This document shows positions 27,799 to 38,019 of a stretch of DNA of 64,000 bases, one piece after another; within the stretch, counting starts at the first letter, position 1, and each line of letters starts with the position of its first letter. The position numbers and the translations under genes are program-made. This DNA is from Variovorax sp. MHTC-1. Its GTDB lineage: Bacteria; Pseudomonadota; Gammaproteobacteria; Burkholderiales; Burkholderiaceae_C. The DNA is taken from contig NZ_RWKI01000001.1 of the NCBI RefSeq assembly GCF_003984645.1, forward strand, positions 62,001 to 126,000, given 5' to 3'. The notes under the pieces were generated by a model. It ran no database searches and was not told the origin of the DNA. It was given only the letters and a program-made list of their open reading frames with translations.

Positions 27799-28968
27799 AT
27801 GCCCGAAGCCCGTTCCTGCCGAGTTTCCAGCCAGCGGTTCCTTCTCGCATTCCGCCTGTTCGCCGTCGCGCTCTGCGCCACGGCGTTTTTGCTGCCCGCA
27901 GCAGAGGCAGCCAAGAAGGCGCCGGCAGGCAAGAAGGTCCAGCAGGTGAGTGCCGACAGCAAGCGCAGCAGCGGCAAGTCGGCATCCAAGCGCAGCGTGA
28001 AGGATGACAGCAAGGCCGACCGGGTCGTGAGCGGCGGGCGCAACGTGGTGGCTTCGATTCGCAAGCGGGGCGGCAAGACGGTGGTTGCGGTGCAGCGGCG
28101 TTCGGTGGTGCGCGTGACCGAAGCGCCGGCCCGGCAGTCTTTCGGCCAGCTGGCCGGCCTGCACAGCACCGAAGATGCGCTCGACCTGAGATCCAGCGTG
28201 GCTCTGGTCATCGACCAGGACACGCGCGAGGTGCTCTTCAGCAAGAACGACCACGCCGTGCTGCCCATCGCTTCGCTGACCAAGCTCATGACGGGGCTGA
28301 TCATCAGCGAGGCGCGCCTTCCTTCCGAGGAACTGATCACCATCAGCCAGGACGATGTCGACACCGAAAAGGGAAGCCGCTCGCGACTGACGGTCGGCAC
28401 CACGCTTTCGCGCGGCGAACTTCTGCACCTGGCGTTGATGTCGAGCGAGAACCGCGCGGCACATGCGCTCGGACGCACCTATCCGGGCGGCCTGGCCACC
28501 TTCGTGAGCGTCATGAACGCCAAGGCCAAGATGCTCGGCATGACGGACACGCGCTACGTCGAGCCCACCGGGCTCTCGAGCCGCAATCAGTCGAGCGCGC
28601 AGGACCTGGCCCTGCTGGTCAATGCCGCCTATGCCGACGCCACGGTGCGTCAGCTCTCCACTTCTCCCGAGTACCAGGTCGAAGTCGGCAGCCGGGTGCT
28701 GCAGTACAACACCACGAACCGCCTGGTCAAGAACCCGGACTGGGACATCGGCGTGCAGAAGACCGGCTACATCTCGGAAGCCGGCCAATGCCTGGTGATG
28801 CAGACCAAGATCGCCGGTCGCAAGCTGATCATGGTGTTCCTCGATTCGGCCGGCAGGCTCAGCCGCATCGGTGATGCCGAGCGTGTGCGCCGCTGGGTGG
28901 AAGCCACCCACAACATGGCGAATCCGGCTGCGCAGCCGCAGGCCGTCGCAACGAACGTCGCGGGATGA
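27799..28968 (+). CDS. pbpG: D-alanyl-D-alanine endopeptidase (PBP7 / PbpG type)
   Basis: 389 aa. A signal peptide (LFAVALCATAFLLPAAEAA) is followed by a Lys/Ser-rich basic linker (about residues 40-110). The peptidase S11 domain follows, with SxxK (ASLTKLMTGL), SxN (SSENRAAHALG) and KTG (QKTGYISEAGQC) motifs. It cleaves D-Ala-mDAP cross-bridges in periplasmic peptidoglycan. ATG 27799 is preceded by GGAGAG. The basic linker is longer than in E. coli PBP7 and may bind the cell wall or nucleic acid-like polymers; that is speculation. The gene is convergent with an IclR gene. Confidence 0.9.
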   Translation: MPEARSCRVSSQRFLLAFRLFAVALCATAFLLPAAEAAKKAPAGKKVQQVSADSKRSSGKSASKRSVKDDSKADRVVSGGRNVVASIRKRGGKTVVAVQRRSVVRVTEAPARQSFGQLAGLHSTEDALDLRSSVALVIDQDTREVLFSKNDHAVLPIASLTKLMTGLIISEARLPSEELITISQDDVDTEKGSRSRLTVGTTLSRGELLHLALMSSENRAAHALGRTYPGGLATFVSVMNAKAKMLGMTDTRYVEPTGLSSRNQSSAQDLALLVNAAYADATVRQLSTSPEYQVEVGSRVLQYNTTNRLVKNPDWDIGVQKTGYISEAGQCLVMQTKIAGRKLIMVFLDSAGRLSRIGDAERVRRWVEATHNMANPAAQPQAVATNVAG

Positions 28969-28986
28969 GCCTGCCGGCCTGATGAA

Positions 28987-29781
28987 TCAGGCTGCAGCGG
29001 GCGTGTTCGCGTTGTGGCCTAGCGCGCTCGAGATTTCGTTGGCGGTTGCCTGCAGCTTCGGCAGCCACCCGTCGTCGAGCCGGTCTGCCGGTGCCGAGAT
29101 CGACAATCCCGCAACCAGCTTTCCTTGATCGTCGTAGATGCCGGCGGCCATGCAGCGCACGCCGAGCTCGAGCTCCTCATTGTCGCGGGCGATGCCGTAC
29201 TGGCGCGCCTTGGAAAGCTCGCGCTCCAGCGCCGGCAGCTGCGTGATGCTGTTGCGCGTGTGGCCGGCCAAGCCGGTTCGCGTGGCGTAGCTGCGAACGC
29301 GCTGCGGTTCGTCGAGGGCGAGGAACAGCTTGCCGGTGGAAGTCAGGTGCAGTGGCGCCCGGCCTCCGATGGCGCGCACCACCTGCATGCCGGAGCGCTC
29401 GCTGTAGGCGCGCTCGATATAGACGATCTCATCGCCTTGCCGCATGCTGAGGTTCACCGGCTGCTGCGTGAGCTTGTGCAGCTCGCGCATCGGCGCCATC
29501 GCGGCGTCGCGCACGTTGAGCCGACCCTTGACGAGGTTACCGAGCTCCAGCAGACGCATGCCTAGCCGGTAACTGCCGGCCTCCGGCCGGTCGACGAAGC
29601 GGCCGACGGCCAGATCGTTCAGGATGCGATGGGTGGTGGACGGGTGCAAGCCCGTCTTCTCGCTGATTTCTTTCAGTGAGATGGCTTCTTCCCGCGATGC
29701 CAAGACGTCGATCAGCGCGAACATGCGCTCGATCACTTGGATGACGGGCACGGACGGAACGTCTGATTGGTGTTTTCTCAT
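28987..29781 (-). CDS. IclR-family transcriptional regulator
   Basis: 264 aa from ATG 29781. The N-terminal winged helix (AISLKEISEKTGLHPSTTHR, ILNDLAVGRFVDRPEAGSYR) and the GAF-like effector domain (LTSTGKLFLALDEPQRVRSY, ELELGVRCMAAGIYDDQGKL, VAGLSISAPADRL) are complete. IclR proteins usually regulate aromatic or carboxylic acid catabolism, but no such gene is adjacent: on one side is a PBP7-type gene, on the other bpt. The target may lie elsewhere. It starts 29 bp downstream of the bpt stop on the same strand, so read-through from aat-bpt is possible. Confidence 0.9.
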   Translation of the reverse strand: MRKHQSDVPSVPVIQVIERMFALIDVLASREEAISLKEISEKTGLHPSTTHRILNDLAVGRFVDRPEAGSYRLGMRLLELGNLVKGRLNVRDAAMAPMRELHKLTQQPVNLSMRQGDEIVYIERAYSERSGMQVVRAIGGRAPLHLTSTGKLFLALDEPQRVRSYATRTGLAGHTRNSITQLPALERELSKARQYGIARDNEELELGVRCMAAGIYDDQGKLVAGLSISAPADRLDDGWLPKLQATANEISSALGHNANTPAAA

Positions 29782-29810
29782 GGGCAACGCGGTTTGGACC
29801 GGCCGCCATT

Positions 29811-30560
29811 TTACTTGGTGAAATGGGTCGGCGCCTGCCAGCGACCGTCGATCAGCACTTCATGAGGGGCAAAACGCGCCTTGTAGTTCATCTTGGCGCT
29901 TCCCTCGATCCAATAGCCGAGATAGACGTGGGCGAGGCCCAGCTTGCGGGCCTGCTCGATCTGCCACAGCACGCTGTAGTTGCCGTAGCCCGCGCCCGCC
30001 TCCGGCTCGTAGAAGGTGTAGACCGCGGAGATCCCGTCATTCAGCACGTCGAGGATCGACACCATCTTCAAGGCGCCCGCGCTGCCGTCCGGCCGGATTT
30101 CGCGAAACTCCACCAGCCGCGAGTTGACCCTGCTTTGCAGCAGGAACTGGGTGTATTGGTCGATGCTGTCGTGATCCATGCCGCCGCCGGCATGGCGGCC
30201 GTTCTGGTAGCGGAGATAGAGCTGGTAGTGCTCGGGCACGAAGCAAAGCTTGAGCACGCGGGCTTGCAGGTCGGCATGGCGTGCCAAGGCACGGCGCTGG
30301 CTGCGATTGGGCTTGAATTCGCTTGCCAGCACGCGCAACGGTATGCAAGCGCTGCAGCCGTCGCAATGCGGCCTGTAGGTGAACATCCCGCTGCGCCGGA
30401 AGCCGGCAAGCACCAGGTCCGAGTACGCGTCGTTGTGGATCAGGTGGCTCGGCGTCGCGACCTGCGAGCGCGCCTGCCTGTCCGGCAGGTAGCTGCACGG
30501 ATAGGGCGCTGTCGCGTAGAACTGCAGCGTGTGGAGCGGGAGATCCTTGAGGTGCGTCAC
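29811..30560 (-). CDS. bpt: aspartate/glutamate leucyltransferase (leucyl-tRNA-protein transferase)
   Basis: 249 aa. The GTG start at 30560 is chosen because it forms a GTGA overlap with the aat stop and because [20 protein letters not shown] matches the family N-terminus. Diagnostic parts are the Cys motif [16 protein letters not shown], the [12 protein letters not shown] segment, [16 protein letters not shown], and [16 protein letters not shown]. The enzyme transfers Leu from tRNA to N-terminal Asp or Glu, creating N-degrons for ClpS/ClpAP. It is coupled to aat, which acts on Arg and Lys N-termini. Confidence 0.95.
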   Translation of the reverse strand: MTHLKDLPLHTLQFYATAPYPCSYLPDRQARSQVATPSHLIHNDAYSDLVLAGFRRSGMFTYRPHCDGCSACIPLRVLASEFKPNRSQRRALARHADLQARVLKLCFVPEHYQLYLRYQNGRHAGGGMDHDSIDQYTQFLLQSRVNSRLVEFREIRPDGSAGALKMVSILDVLNDGISAVYTFYEPEAGAGYGNYSVLWQIEQARKLGLAHVYLGYWIEGSAKMNYKARFAPHEVLIDGRWQAPTHFTK

Positions 30561-31309
30561 GTCGTGAAGGAAGGTCGCGCAGGCAGGAGTTCGGACCAGT
30601 ATACGGGCTCGAAACGCCACGCCGGGCCTGCTTGCAGGCGTGCGTCGGCCACATGCGACAGAAAGCGTTCGCGCGGCACTTCGCGCGCGCCGAGGCGGGC
30701 CAGATGACCCGTGTTCTGCTGGCAATCGATCATCGCGATGCGGTGCCGCCGGCAGAACGCGACCAGCGCCGCCAGCGCGATCTTGGAAGCGTCGGGGCGG
30801 CGTGCGAACATCGATTCGCCGAACACCGCGCGGCCGATCGCCACGCAGTAGAGCCCGCCGGCGAGTTCACCGTCGATCCAGGTTTCGACGCTGTGCGCAT
30901 GGCCGGCGCGGTGCAGGGCCGCGTAGGCGCGCACCATCTCGGGCAGGATCCAGGTGCCGGTCTGGCCGACGCGCGGCGCCTGCGAGCAGGCATCGATCAC
31001 CGTCTCGAAACGGTGGTCGATGCGGATCTCGCAGCCCGGGGTAGTACGGAAACGCTCCAGCGTCTTGCGCAGCGAACGGTGCAGCCTGAAGCAGGCGGTT
31101 TCGAGCACCATCCGCGGATCGGGGCTCCACCAGAGGATCGGCTGGCCCTCGCTGAACCAAGGGAAGATGCCGTTGGCGTAGGCCTGAAGGAGGCTGGCGA
31201 CATCGAGCCCGCCCCCCGCAGCCAGAAGACCGGGCACGGGGTCGGATTCGCCCCAGGCCGAAGCGGCATCGGGCAGCGGGTCTCCGGGAGCAAGCCAGGG
31301 CAGTTGCAT
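30557..31309 (-). CDS. aat: leucyl/phenylalanyl-tRNA-protein transferase
   Basis: 250 aa from ATG 31309 ([20 protein letters not shown]). Family motifs are clear: [60 protein letters not shown], and [20 protein letters not shown]. It adds Leu or Phe to proteins with N-terminal Arg or Lys, marking them for ClpAPS degradation. The stop overlaps the bpt start by 4 bp, so the two N-degron transferases are translated together. Confidence 0.96.
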   Translation of the reverse strand: MQLPWLAPGDPLPDAASAWGESDPVPGLLAAGGGLDVASLLQAYANGIFPWFSEGQPILWWSPDPRMVLETACFRLHRSLRKTLERFRTTPGCEIRIDHRFETVIDACSQAPRVGQTGTWILPEMVRAYAALHRAGHAHSVETWIDGELAGGLYCVAIGRAVFGESMFARRPDASKIALAALVAFCRRHRIAMIDCQQNTGHLARLGAREVPRERFLSHVADARLQAGPAWRFEPVYWSELLPARPSFTT

Positions 31310-31421
31310 GATCGAAGGTATACACGGCTTCTGAAGAGGCGCTGTCGTCGCAAGCCGAATTTGCCTGAAGCCCCTATAGTCGTCCCGCATTCAGCCATCG
31401 CTCAAAGCAAAAAGGACCACG

Positions 31422-33752
31422 GTGAGTACAGAAACCAATCCCATGCGCTTCGGCAGCGGCCAAGCCGTTCGACGACTCGAGGACGAGAGCCTGCTGACCG
31501 GCGCCGGCCGCTTCACCGACGACGTCACGCTACCGAATCAGACCTTTCTGGCCTTCGTACGTTCCCCGTATCCGCATGCTCGATTGGCGTCGGTCGATAC
31601 CGCATCGGCTGCCGCCATGCCCGGCGTGCTGCGCATCTTCACGGGTGCCGAGCTGCGCGCCGCGGGCGTCAAGCCTCTGCCGGGCGCCGAAGGATTCAAG
31701 CGTGCCGACGGCAGCGACTGCGCATCGCCGCCGCGGCACATGTTGGCGATCGACGCGGTGCGCTTCGTCGGTGAGCCGGTCGCTGCGGTGATTGCCGAAA
31801 CAGCCCGGGAGGCGCGCGATGCGGCCGAAGCGGTGCTGGTCGACTACGAAGAGCGGCCGATGGTGGTGGACCTCTCCGGTGCCACCGCGGACGGCGCGCC
31901 CCTGGTCTGGGACGAGGCCACCGGCAACATCGCCGCCGAAATGCGCCACGGCAGCAGTGACGCGGCCAGCGCCGCCTTCGCCAAGGCCAGCCATGTGGTG
32001 GCGCTCGACGTGGTCAACCAGCGCGTGGCCGCGCTCACCATCGAACCGCGCTCGGTGCTGGCCGATTTCGATGCTGCCTCGGGCCGCATCACCCTGCGCA
32101 TGGCCACCCAGATGCCTTCCGGCGTGCGCGATTCTGTGTGCGATGCCCTCGGCCTGCCCAACAACCAGGTGCGCGTCCTGGTGGGCGACGTTGGCGGCGG
32201 CTTCGGCATGAAGACCGGTGCCTATCCGGAGGACATCGTGGTGGCCTTTGCTTCGCGCGCGCTCGGCCGGCCGGTGAAGTGGGTGGCCGATCGCAGCGAG
32301 GAATTCCTCTCCAGCCGGCATGGCCGCGACATCGAGGCGCATGCCGAACTGGCGCTCGATGCCAAGGGCAAGATTCTTGCGCTGCGCATCAAAACCCTGG
32401 CCAACATAGGCGCGTACGCCGGCGTCACCGCCGTGGCGATCCAGCTCCTGATCGGCCCCTGGGTGCAGACCAGCGTGTATGACATCCAGACCATCGACTT
32501 CCATTTCCAAGCGGTGCTGACCCACACCGCGCCGACGGGCGCCTACCGCGGCGCCGGGCGGCCGGAAGCGATCTACACCATCGAGCGGCTGATGGACGAG
32601 GCCGCGCGGCAGACCGGCATCGACCGCATCGAGCTGCGCCGGCGCAACTTCATCCAGCCGGCGCAGATGCCCTATACGAACCCGATGCAGCAGACCTACG
32701 ACACCGGCAAGTTCGAGTCGGTGATGGACCAGGCCCTGCAGCTGGCCGACTGGCAAGGCTTCGACGCGCGAGCTGCCGAATCGATGCGGCAGGGCAAGCT
32801 GCGCGGGCTCGGCATCGCCACGTTCCTCGAATGGACCGGCGGCAACGTGTTCGAGGAGCGCGTGACCGTCTCGGTACAGGCCGACGGCATCATCGAGGTG
32901 TTCTCCGCCGTCAATGCGATGGGGCAGGGCATCGCGACCACCCTGGCGCAGCTGGCGGTCGATGCCTTCGGCGTGCCGATCGAGAAAGTGCGCATCGTGC
33001 TTGGCGACACCGACCGCGGCGACGGCTTCGGCAGCGCCGGCTCGCGCTCGCTCTTCACCGGCGGCTCGGCCGTTCACGTGGGCGCGGAGCGCACCATCGA
33101 CAAGGCGAGGGAGCTCGCGGCGCAGGAACTCGAAGTGGCGCCCGCGGACGTGGCGTACGCGGCCGGCGTCTTCAAGGTTGCCGGCACCGATCTGCAGCTC
33201 GACCTCTTCACCCTGGCCGGACGGCAGCCGGATCGGCAGATCTTCGTCGACTCCACCAGCGCCGTTGCCGGACCGACCTGGCCCAACGGCTGCCACATCT
33301 GCGAGGTCGAGCTCGATCCGCCCACGGGCGACGTGAGCGTGCTGGCCTACGCTTCGGTCAACGACGTCGGCCGCGTGGTCAATCCGATGATCGTGCGCGG
33401 CCAGCTCGAAGGCGGGGCGGTACAAGGCATCGGCCAGGCGCTGTGCGAGCGCGTGGTGTACGACGTCGAAACCGGCCAGCCGCTGACCGGCAGCCTGATG
33501 GACTACGCCGCACCGCGCGCCGACATCATCGCCTCGATGTTCAAGACCGAGATGGACCAGAGCACACCCTGCCTCAACAACCCGCTGGGCGTGAAAGGCG
33601 TGGGCGAGCTCGGCACCATCGGCGCCACGCCGGCAGTCGTCAACGCCGTGGCAGATGCGCTGGCGCGCGCCGGCATGGCCGGACTCGCGCCTCGCCTGGA
33701 CATGCCGCTTTCGCCGGCGCGCATGTGGGCGCTCATGCAGCCGGGGCCCTGA
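31422..33752 (+). CDS. xanthine dehydrogenase / CO dehydrogenase-type molybdopterin-binding large subunit
   Basis: 776 aa. The GTG start is supported by AAAGGA six bases upstream; ATG 31443 is the alternative. The aldehyde oxidase/xanthine dehydrogenase domains are complete: FGSGQAVRRLEDESLLTGAG, GDVGGGFGMKTGAYPEDIVV, TGAYRGAGRPEAIYTIERLM, the molybdopterin region GQGIATTLAQLAVDAFGVPI, and the C-terminal GVKGVGELGTIGATPAVVNA with the catalytic Glu. The GAYRGAGRPE active-site loop lacks the Cys of true CO dehydrogenase, so an aldehyde, N-heterocycle or similar aromatic substrate is more likely. The FAD (CoxM) and 2Fe-2S (CoxS) partners that normally adjoin are absent. Confidence 0.9.
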   Translation: MSTETNPMRFGSGQAVRRLEDESLLTGAGRFTDDVTLPNQTFLAFVRSPYPHARLASVDTASAAAMPGVLRIFTGAELRAAGVKPLPGAEGFKRADGSDCASPPRHMLAIDAVRFVGEPVAAVIAETAREARDAAEAVLVDYEERPMVVDLSGATADGAPLVWDEATGNIAAEMRHGSSDAASAAFAKASHVVALDVVNQRVAALTIEPRSVLADFDAASGRITLRMATQMPSGVRDSVCDALGLPNNQVRVLVGDVGGGFGMKTGAYPEDIVVAFASRALGRPVKWVADRSEEFLSSRHGRDIEAHAELALDAKGKILALRIKTLANIGAYAGVTAVAIQLLIGPWVQTSVYDIQTIDFHFQAVLTHTAPTGAYRGAGRPEAIYTIERLMDEAARQTGIDRIELRRRNFIQPAQMPYTNPMQQTYDTGKFESVMDQALQLADWQGFDARAAESMRQGKLRGLGIATFLEWTGGNVFEERVTVSVQADGIIEVFSAVNAMGQGIATTLAQLAVDAFGVPIEKVRIVLGDTDRGDGFGSAGSRSLFTGGSAVHVGAERTIDKARELAAQELEVAPADVAYAAGVFKVAGTDLQLDLFTLAGRQPDRQIFVDSTSAVAGPTWPNGCHICEVELDPPTGDVSVLAYASVNDVGRVVNPMIVRGQLEGGAVQGIGQALCERVVYDVETGQPLTGSLMDYAAPRADIIASMFKTEMDQSTPCLNNPLGVKGVGELGTIGATPAVVNAVADALARAGMAGLAPRLDMPLSPARMWALMQPGP

Positions 33753-33758
33753 CGCGCT

Positions 33759-35050
<1,292 letters not shown>

Positions 35051-35061
35051 CACTTCGCGCC

Positions 35062-35832
35062 ATGACTATCGCCAAACCCGACTTCATCGAGGGCATCGCC
35101 AAGGGCATGGCCGTGCTCGAAAGCTTCGACACCGAGCGCCAGCGCCTCAACGCCACGCTGGCCGCCGAGCGCGCCGGGCTGACGCGCGCCGCCGCGCGGC
35201 GCCACCTGCTGACGCTCGCCCACCTCGGCTACCTCGAAACCGACGGCAGCTATTTCTGGATGGCGCCGAAGGTGCTGCGCTTCTCGGGCAGCTACCTCGC
35301 GTCGTCCCGGCTGCCGCGCGCGCTGCAGCCCACGCTCAACCGGCTCGCGGCGCAGACGCAGGAGTCGTTTTCGGCCGTGGTGCTCGACGGCGAGGAGGTG
35401 GTCATCATCGCGCGCAGCGGCAGTTATGGCACGCCGACCCGCGTGCTGGCCTACGGCTTGCACCTCGGTGCGCGCCTGCCGGCCCATGCGACATCGACCG
35501 GCCGCGTGCTGCTCGCCGGCATGAGCGCGGCGCAGCTCACGCAGTGGCTCAAGGGCCGCAGCCTGCCGCGCCTCACGCCGCACACCATCACCCAGGCGCG
35601 CGTGCTGCGGCAGCGCATCGCCCAGGCGCGCAAGGACGATTTCTGCTTTGCCAGCGAGGAGCACGAGCTCGGCGTGCAGGCGCTGGCCGTGCCGCTGCGC
35701 GACATGCAAGGCCACACGGTGGCGGCGCTCAACGTCGTGCTGTCGGGCATGCGCCACTCCGAAGAGGCGCTGCGCCGCGACATGCTGCCGCTGTTGTTCG
35801 AAGCGGCGCGCGAGGTCAGGGCGCTTCTGTGA
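35062..35832 (+). CDS. pobR: IclR-family regulator of pobA
   Basis: 256 aa from ATG 35062; the in-frame start at 35032 falls inside the palindrome and is less likely. The N-terminus FIEGIAKGMAVLESFDTERQ and the helix-turn-helix region (AERAGLTRAAARRHLLTLAH) match PcaR/PobR-type IclR regulators. The effector domain (LPAHATSTGRVLLAGMSAAQ, EHELGVQALAVPLRDMQGHT) is complete. Its divergent position relative to pobA argues that it senses 4-hydroxybenzoate. Confidence 0.88.
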   Translation: MTIAKPDFIEGIAKGMAVLESFDTERQRLNATLAAERAGLTRAAARRHLLTLAHLGYLETDGSYFWMAPKVLRFSGSYLASSRLPRALQPTLNRLAAQTQESFSAVVLDGEEVVIIARSGSYGTPTRVLAYGLHLGARLPAHATSTGRVLLAGMSAAQLTQWLKGRSLPRLTPHTITQARVLRQRIAQARKDDFCFASEEHELGVQALAVPLRDMQGHTVAALNVVLSGMRHSEEALRRDMLPLLFEAAREVRALL

Positions 35833-35881
35833 ACGCGCTTGAACTTCGCCGACGCTACGATCTCGAACCGCCTTTCAGCGG

Positions 35882-36553
35882 ATGAACGAAACGATGCGAC
35901 TGCTGCTGCTCGAAGACGACGTGATGATCGGCGAGACCGTGCTCGACCTGCTGCGCGCCGAGAACTACGCGGTCGACTGGGTCAAGGACGGCGACGCTGC
36001 CGAGACCGCGCTGCGCATGCAGCAGTACGACCTCGTGCTGCTCGACCTTGGCGTGCCGCGCCGCGACGGGCTCGAGGTGCTGCGCGCGCTGCGCGCCCGC
36101 AAGCAGCGCATGCCGGTGTTGATCGCCACCGCGCGCGATTCGGTGCAGCAGCGCATCGAGGGGCTGGACGCCGGCGCCGACGACTACGTGCTGAAGCCCT
36201 ACGATCTCGACGAACTGCTGGCGCGCATCCGCGCCTTGCTGCGCCGCGCGTCGGGGCGGGCCGAGCCGGTCTACGAGCACCTGGGCGTGAGCATCAATCC
36301 GTCGACGCGCGAGGTGGCGGTGGGCGGCCAGCCGGTGGTGCTGTCGGCGCGCGAGTGGGCGGTGCTCGAACCGCTGATCGCACGGCCCGGCATGGTGCTC
36401 TCGCGCGCGCAGCTCGAAGAAAAGCTCTACGGCTGGAAGGACGAGATCAGCAGCAACGCGGTCGAGGTCTATGTGCACGGACTGCGAAAGAAGCTCGGTG
36501 CAGACCTCATTCGCAACGTGCGGGGGGTCGGCTACATGGTGCCGAAGGAATGA
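35882..36553 (+). CDS. OmpR-family response regulator
   Basis: 223 aa; ATG 35894 is a possible shorter start. The receiver domain has the acidic pocket (LLLLEDDVM), phosphoacceptor Asp55 in DLVLLDLGVPRRDG, the switch Thr in IATARDS and Lys in KPYDLDELLARIRALLRRAS. The C-terminal winged-helix domain ends with SSNAVEVYVHGLRKKLGADL and IRNVRGVGYMVPKE, as in QseB/PmrA/TctD-type regulators. The sensor kinase gene follows after an 82-bp gap occupied by a repeat element. Confidence 0.93.
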   Translation: MNETMRLLLLEDDVMIGETVLDLLRAENYAVDWVKDGDAAETALRMQQYDLVLLDLGVPRRDGLEVLRALRARKQRMPVLIATARDSVQQRIEGLDAGADDYVLKPYDLDELLARIRALLRRASGRAEPVYEHLGVSINPSTREVAVGGQPVVLSAREWAVLEPLIARPGMVLSRAQLEEKLYGWKDEISSNAVEVYVHGLRKKLGADLIRNVRGVGYMVPKE

Positions 36554-36561
36554 TGCGCGCA

Positions 36562-36638
36562 GCGCAGGGTCGCCCCAAGCAAGCGCGCGCCCCGTCGGGA
36601 GGCAGCCAGGACACGCAGTGCCGAGCGTGGGGGCCATG
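36562..36638. repeat. single diverged copy of the 81-bp repeat at the response regulator / kinase junction
   Basis: The sequence CGCCCCAAGCAAGCGCGCGC, then CCCCGTCGGGAGGCAGCCAG, then GACACGCAGTGCCGAGCGTG and GGGGGCCATG, lines up with the unit tandemly repeated at 13786-14105. It fills nearly the whole intergenic gap. Its terminal GGGGGCCATG supplies the kinase start codon at 36636, and the AGGCAGCCAGGAC part may serve as a poor ribosome site. Confidence 0.85.
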
Positions 36639-37949
36639 AAGTCCTTACGCGCGCGTCTTCTGTGGTTCCTGCTGGCTGCCATCGTGCTCGCGGCCGGCAC
36701 CCAGGCCTTCGTCGCCTACCGCACGGTGCTCAAGGAGGCCGATCAGATCTTCGACTACCACATGCAGCAGATGGCGTTCTCGCTGCGCGCTGGCCTGCCG
36801 CCCAGCGCGGCGGTGGGTGGACTCGGCAGTGGCGAGGAGAACTTCGAGTTCGTCGTGCAGATATGGACGGCTGACGGCGTGCGCATCTTCGAGTCGGCCG
36901 CGCGGGCTGCACTGCCGCAGCGCGCTGTGCTGGGTTTCTCGAACGTGCAGGCGCGCGGCACGACCTACCGGGTGTTCTCGATCCAGAGCGCCGGGCTGGT
37001 GATCCAGGTGGCGCAGGACATGGCGGCGCGCCGCACCATGGCCGGCACGCTCGCGCTGCGCACCGTCGGGCCGATCGCACTGGCGGCGCCCCTGCTGATG
37101 CTGGTAGTGTGGTGGGTGGTGAGCCGCTCGCTGGCGCCGGTGGCGCGCGTGCGCGGCCAGGTCGCCTCGCGCCAGGCCGATGACCTGTCGCCGGTCAGCG
37201 AAAGCGGCCTGCCCGAAGAAGTGCGCCCGCTGGTGCACGAACTCAACCTGTTGTTCGACCGGGTGCGCCGCGCCTTCGAGGCGCAGAAGCACTTCGTGGC
37301 CGATGCGGCGCACGAGCTGCGCTCGCCGCTCGCGGCTTTGAAGCTCCAGGTCCAGAGCCTGCAGCGCGCGCCCGACGACGCCGTGCGCGAACTCGCCACC
37401 GCCCGGCTGGCAGCCGGCATCGACCGGGCGACGCGGCTGGTCGAACAGATGCTCGCGCTGGCGCGGCACGAAGCCAGCGCCGCCGCGGGTGCCGGAGCGG
37501 AGCCGGTGAACCTGCGGGAGATCGCGCGGCTCGCGATCTCCGATGCCATTGCCGCCGCACAGGCGCGCCGCATCGACATCGGCATGGCGCGCGCGGATGC
37601 CGCCGAGGTACGCGGCCAGGCCGAGGCCTTGCGCACGCTGCTGCGCAACCTGCTCGACAACGCCGTGAAGTACACGCCCGAGGGCGGCCGCGTCGACGTC
37701 GGCATCGCGGCCTCGGCCGAAGGAACGGAACTCAGCGTGGAAGACAGCGGCCCGGGCCTGCCGGCCGAGGAGCGCGCGCGCGTGCTCGACCGCTTCTATC
37801 GTTCGGGCGAGCCGCAGGCGCCGGGCAGCGGCCTCGGGCTGGCGATCGTGAAGTCGATTGCCGACCTGCACGGCGCCACGCTGGCCATCGATCGCTCCGC
37901 CGGGCTGGGCGGGCTGCGCGTGAGCGTGCGCTTTCCAAGAACTGTTTAA
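36636..37949 (+). CDS. sensor histidine kinase (QseC/TctE-like)
   Basis: 437 aa from ATG 36636, which lies at the end of a repeat element. An N-terminal transmembrane helix (LLWFLLAAIVLAAGTQAFVA), a periplasmic sensor region of about 110 residues, a second helix (IALAAPLLMLVVWWVVSR) and a HAMP-like linker precede the core. His226 lies in the phosphoacceptor box ADAAHELRSPLAAL. The ATPase N-box (LLRNLLDNAVKYTPEGG), G1 (VEDSGPGLPAEE) and G2 (GSGLGLAIVKSIADLHG) are intact. It pairs with the upstream OmpR-type regulator. DegQ downstream suggests a link to envelope quality control, which is inference. Confidence 0.92.
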   Translation: MKSLRARLLWFLLAAIVLAAGTQAFVAYRTVLKEADQIFDYHMQQMAFSLRAGLPPSAAVGGLGSGEENFEFVVQIWTADGVRIFESAARAALPQRAVLGFSNVQARGTTYRVFSIQSAGLVIQVAQDMAARRTMAGTLALRTVGPIALAAPLLMLVVWWVVSRSLAPVARVRGQVASRQADDLSPVSESGLPEEVRPLVHELNLLFDRVRRAFEAQKHFVADAAHELRSPLAALKLQVQSLQRAPDDAVRELATARLAAGIDRATRLVEQMLALARHEASAAAGAGAEPVNLREIARLAISDAIAAAQARRIDIGMARADAAEVRGQAEALRTLLRNLLDNAVKYTPEGGRVDVGIAASAEGTELSVEDSGPGLPAEERARVLDRFYRSGEPQAPGSGLGLAIVKSIADLHGATLAIDRSAGLGGLRVSVRFPRTV

Positions 37950-38019
37950 GGCGGGCCTAAGCGAACGGAGCGACATTCCTTTCATCGTGTTTCCAACCGA
38001 CACCTCGAAAGGAACTTCA

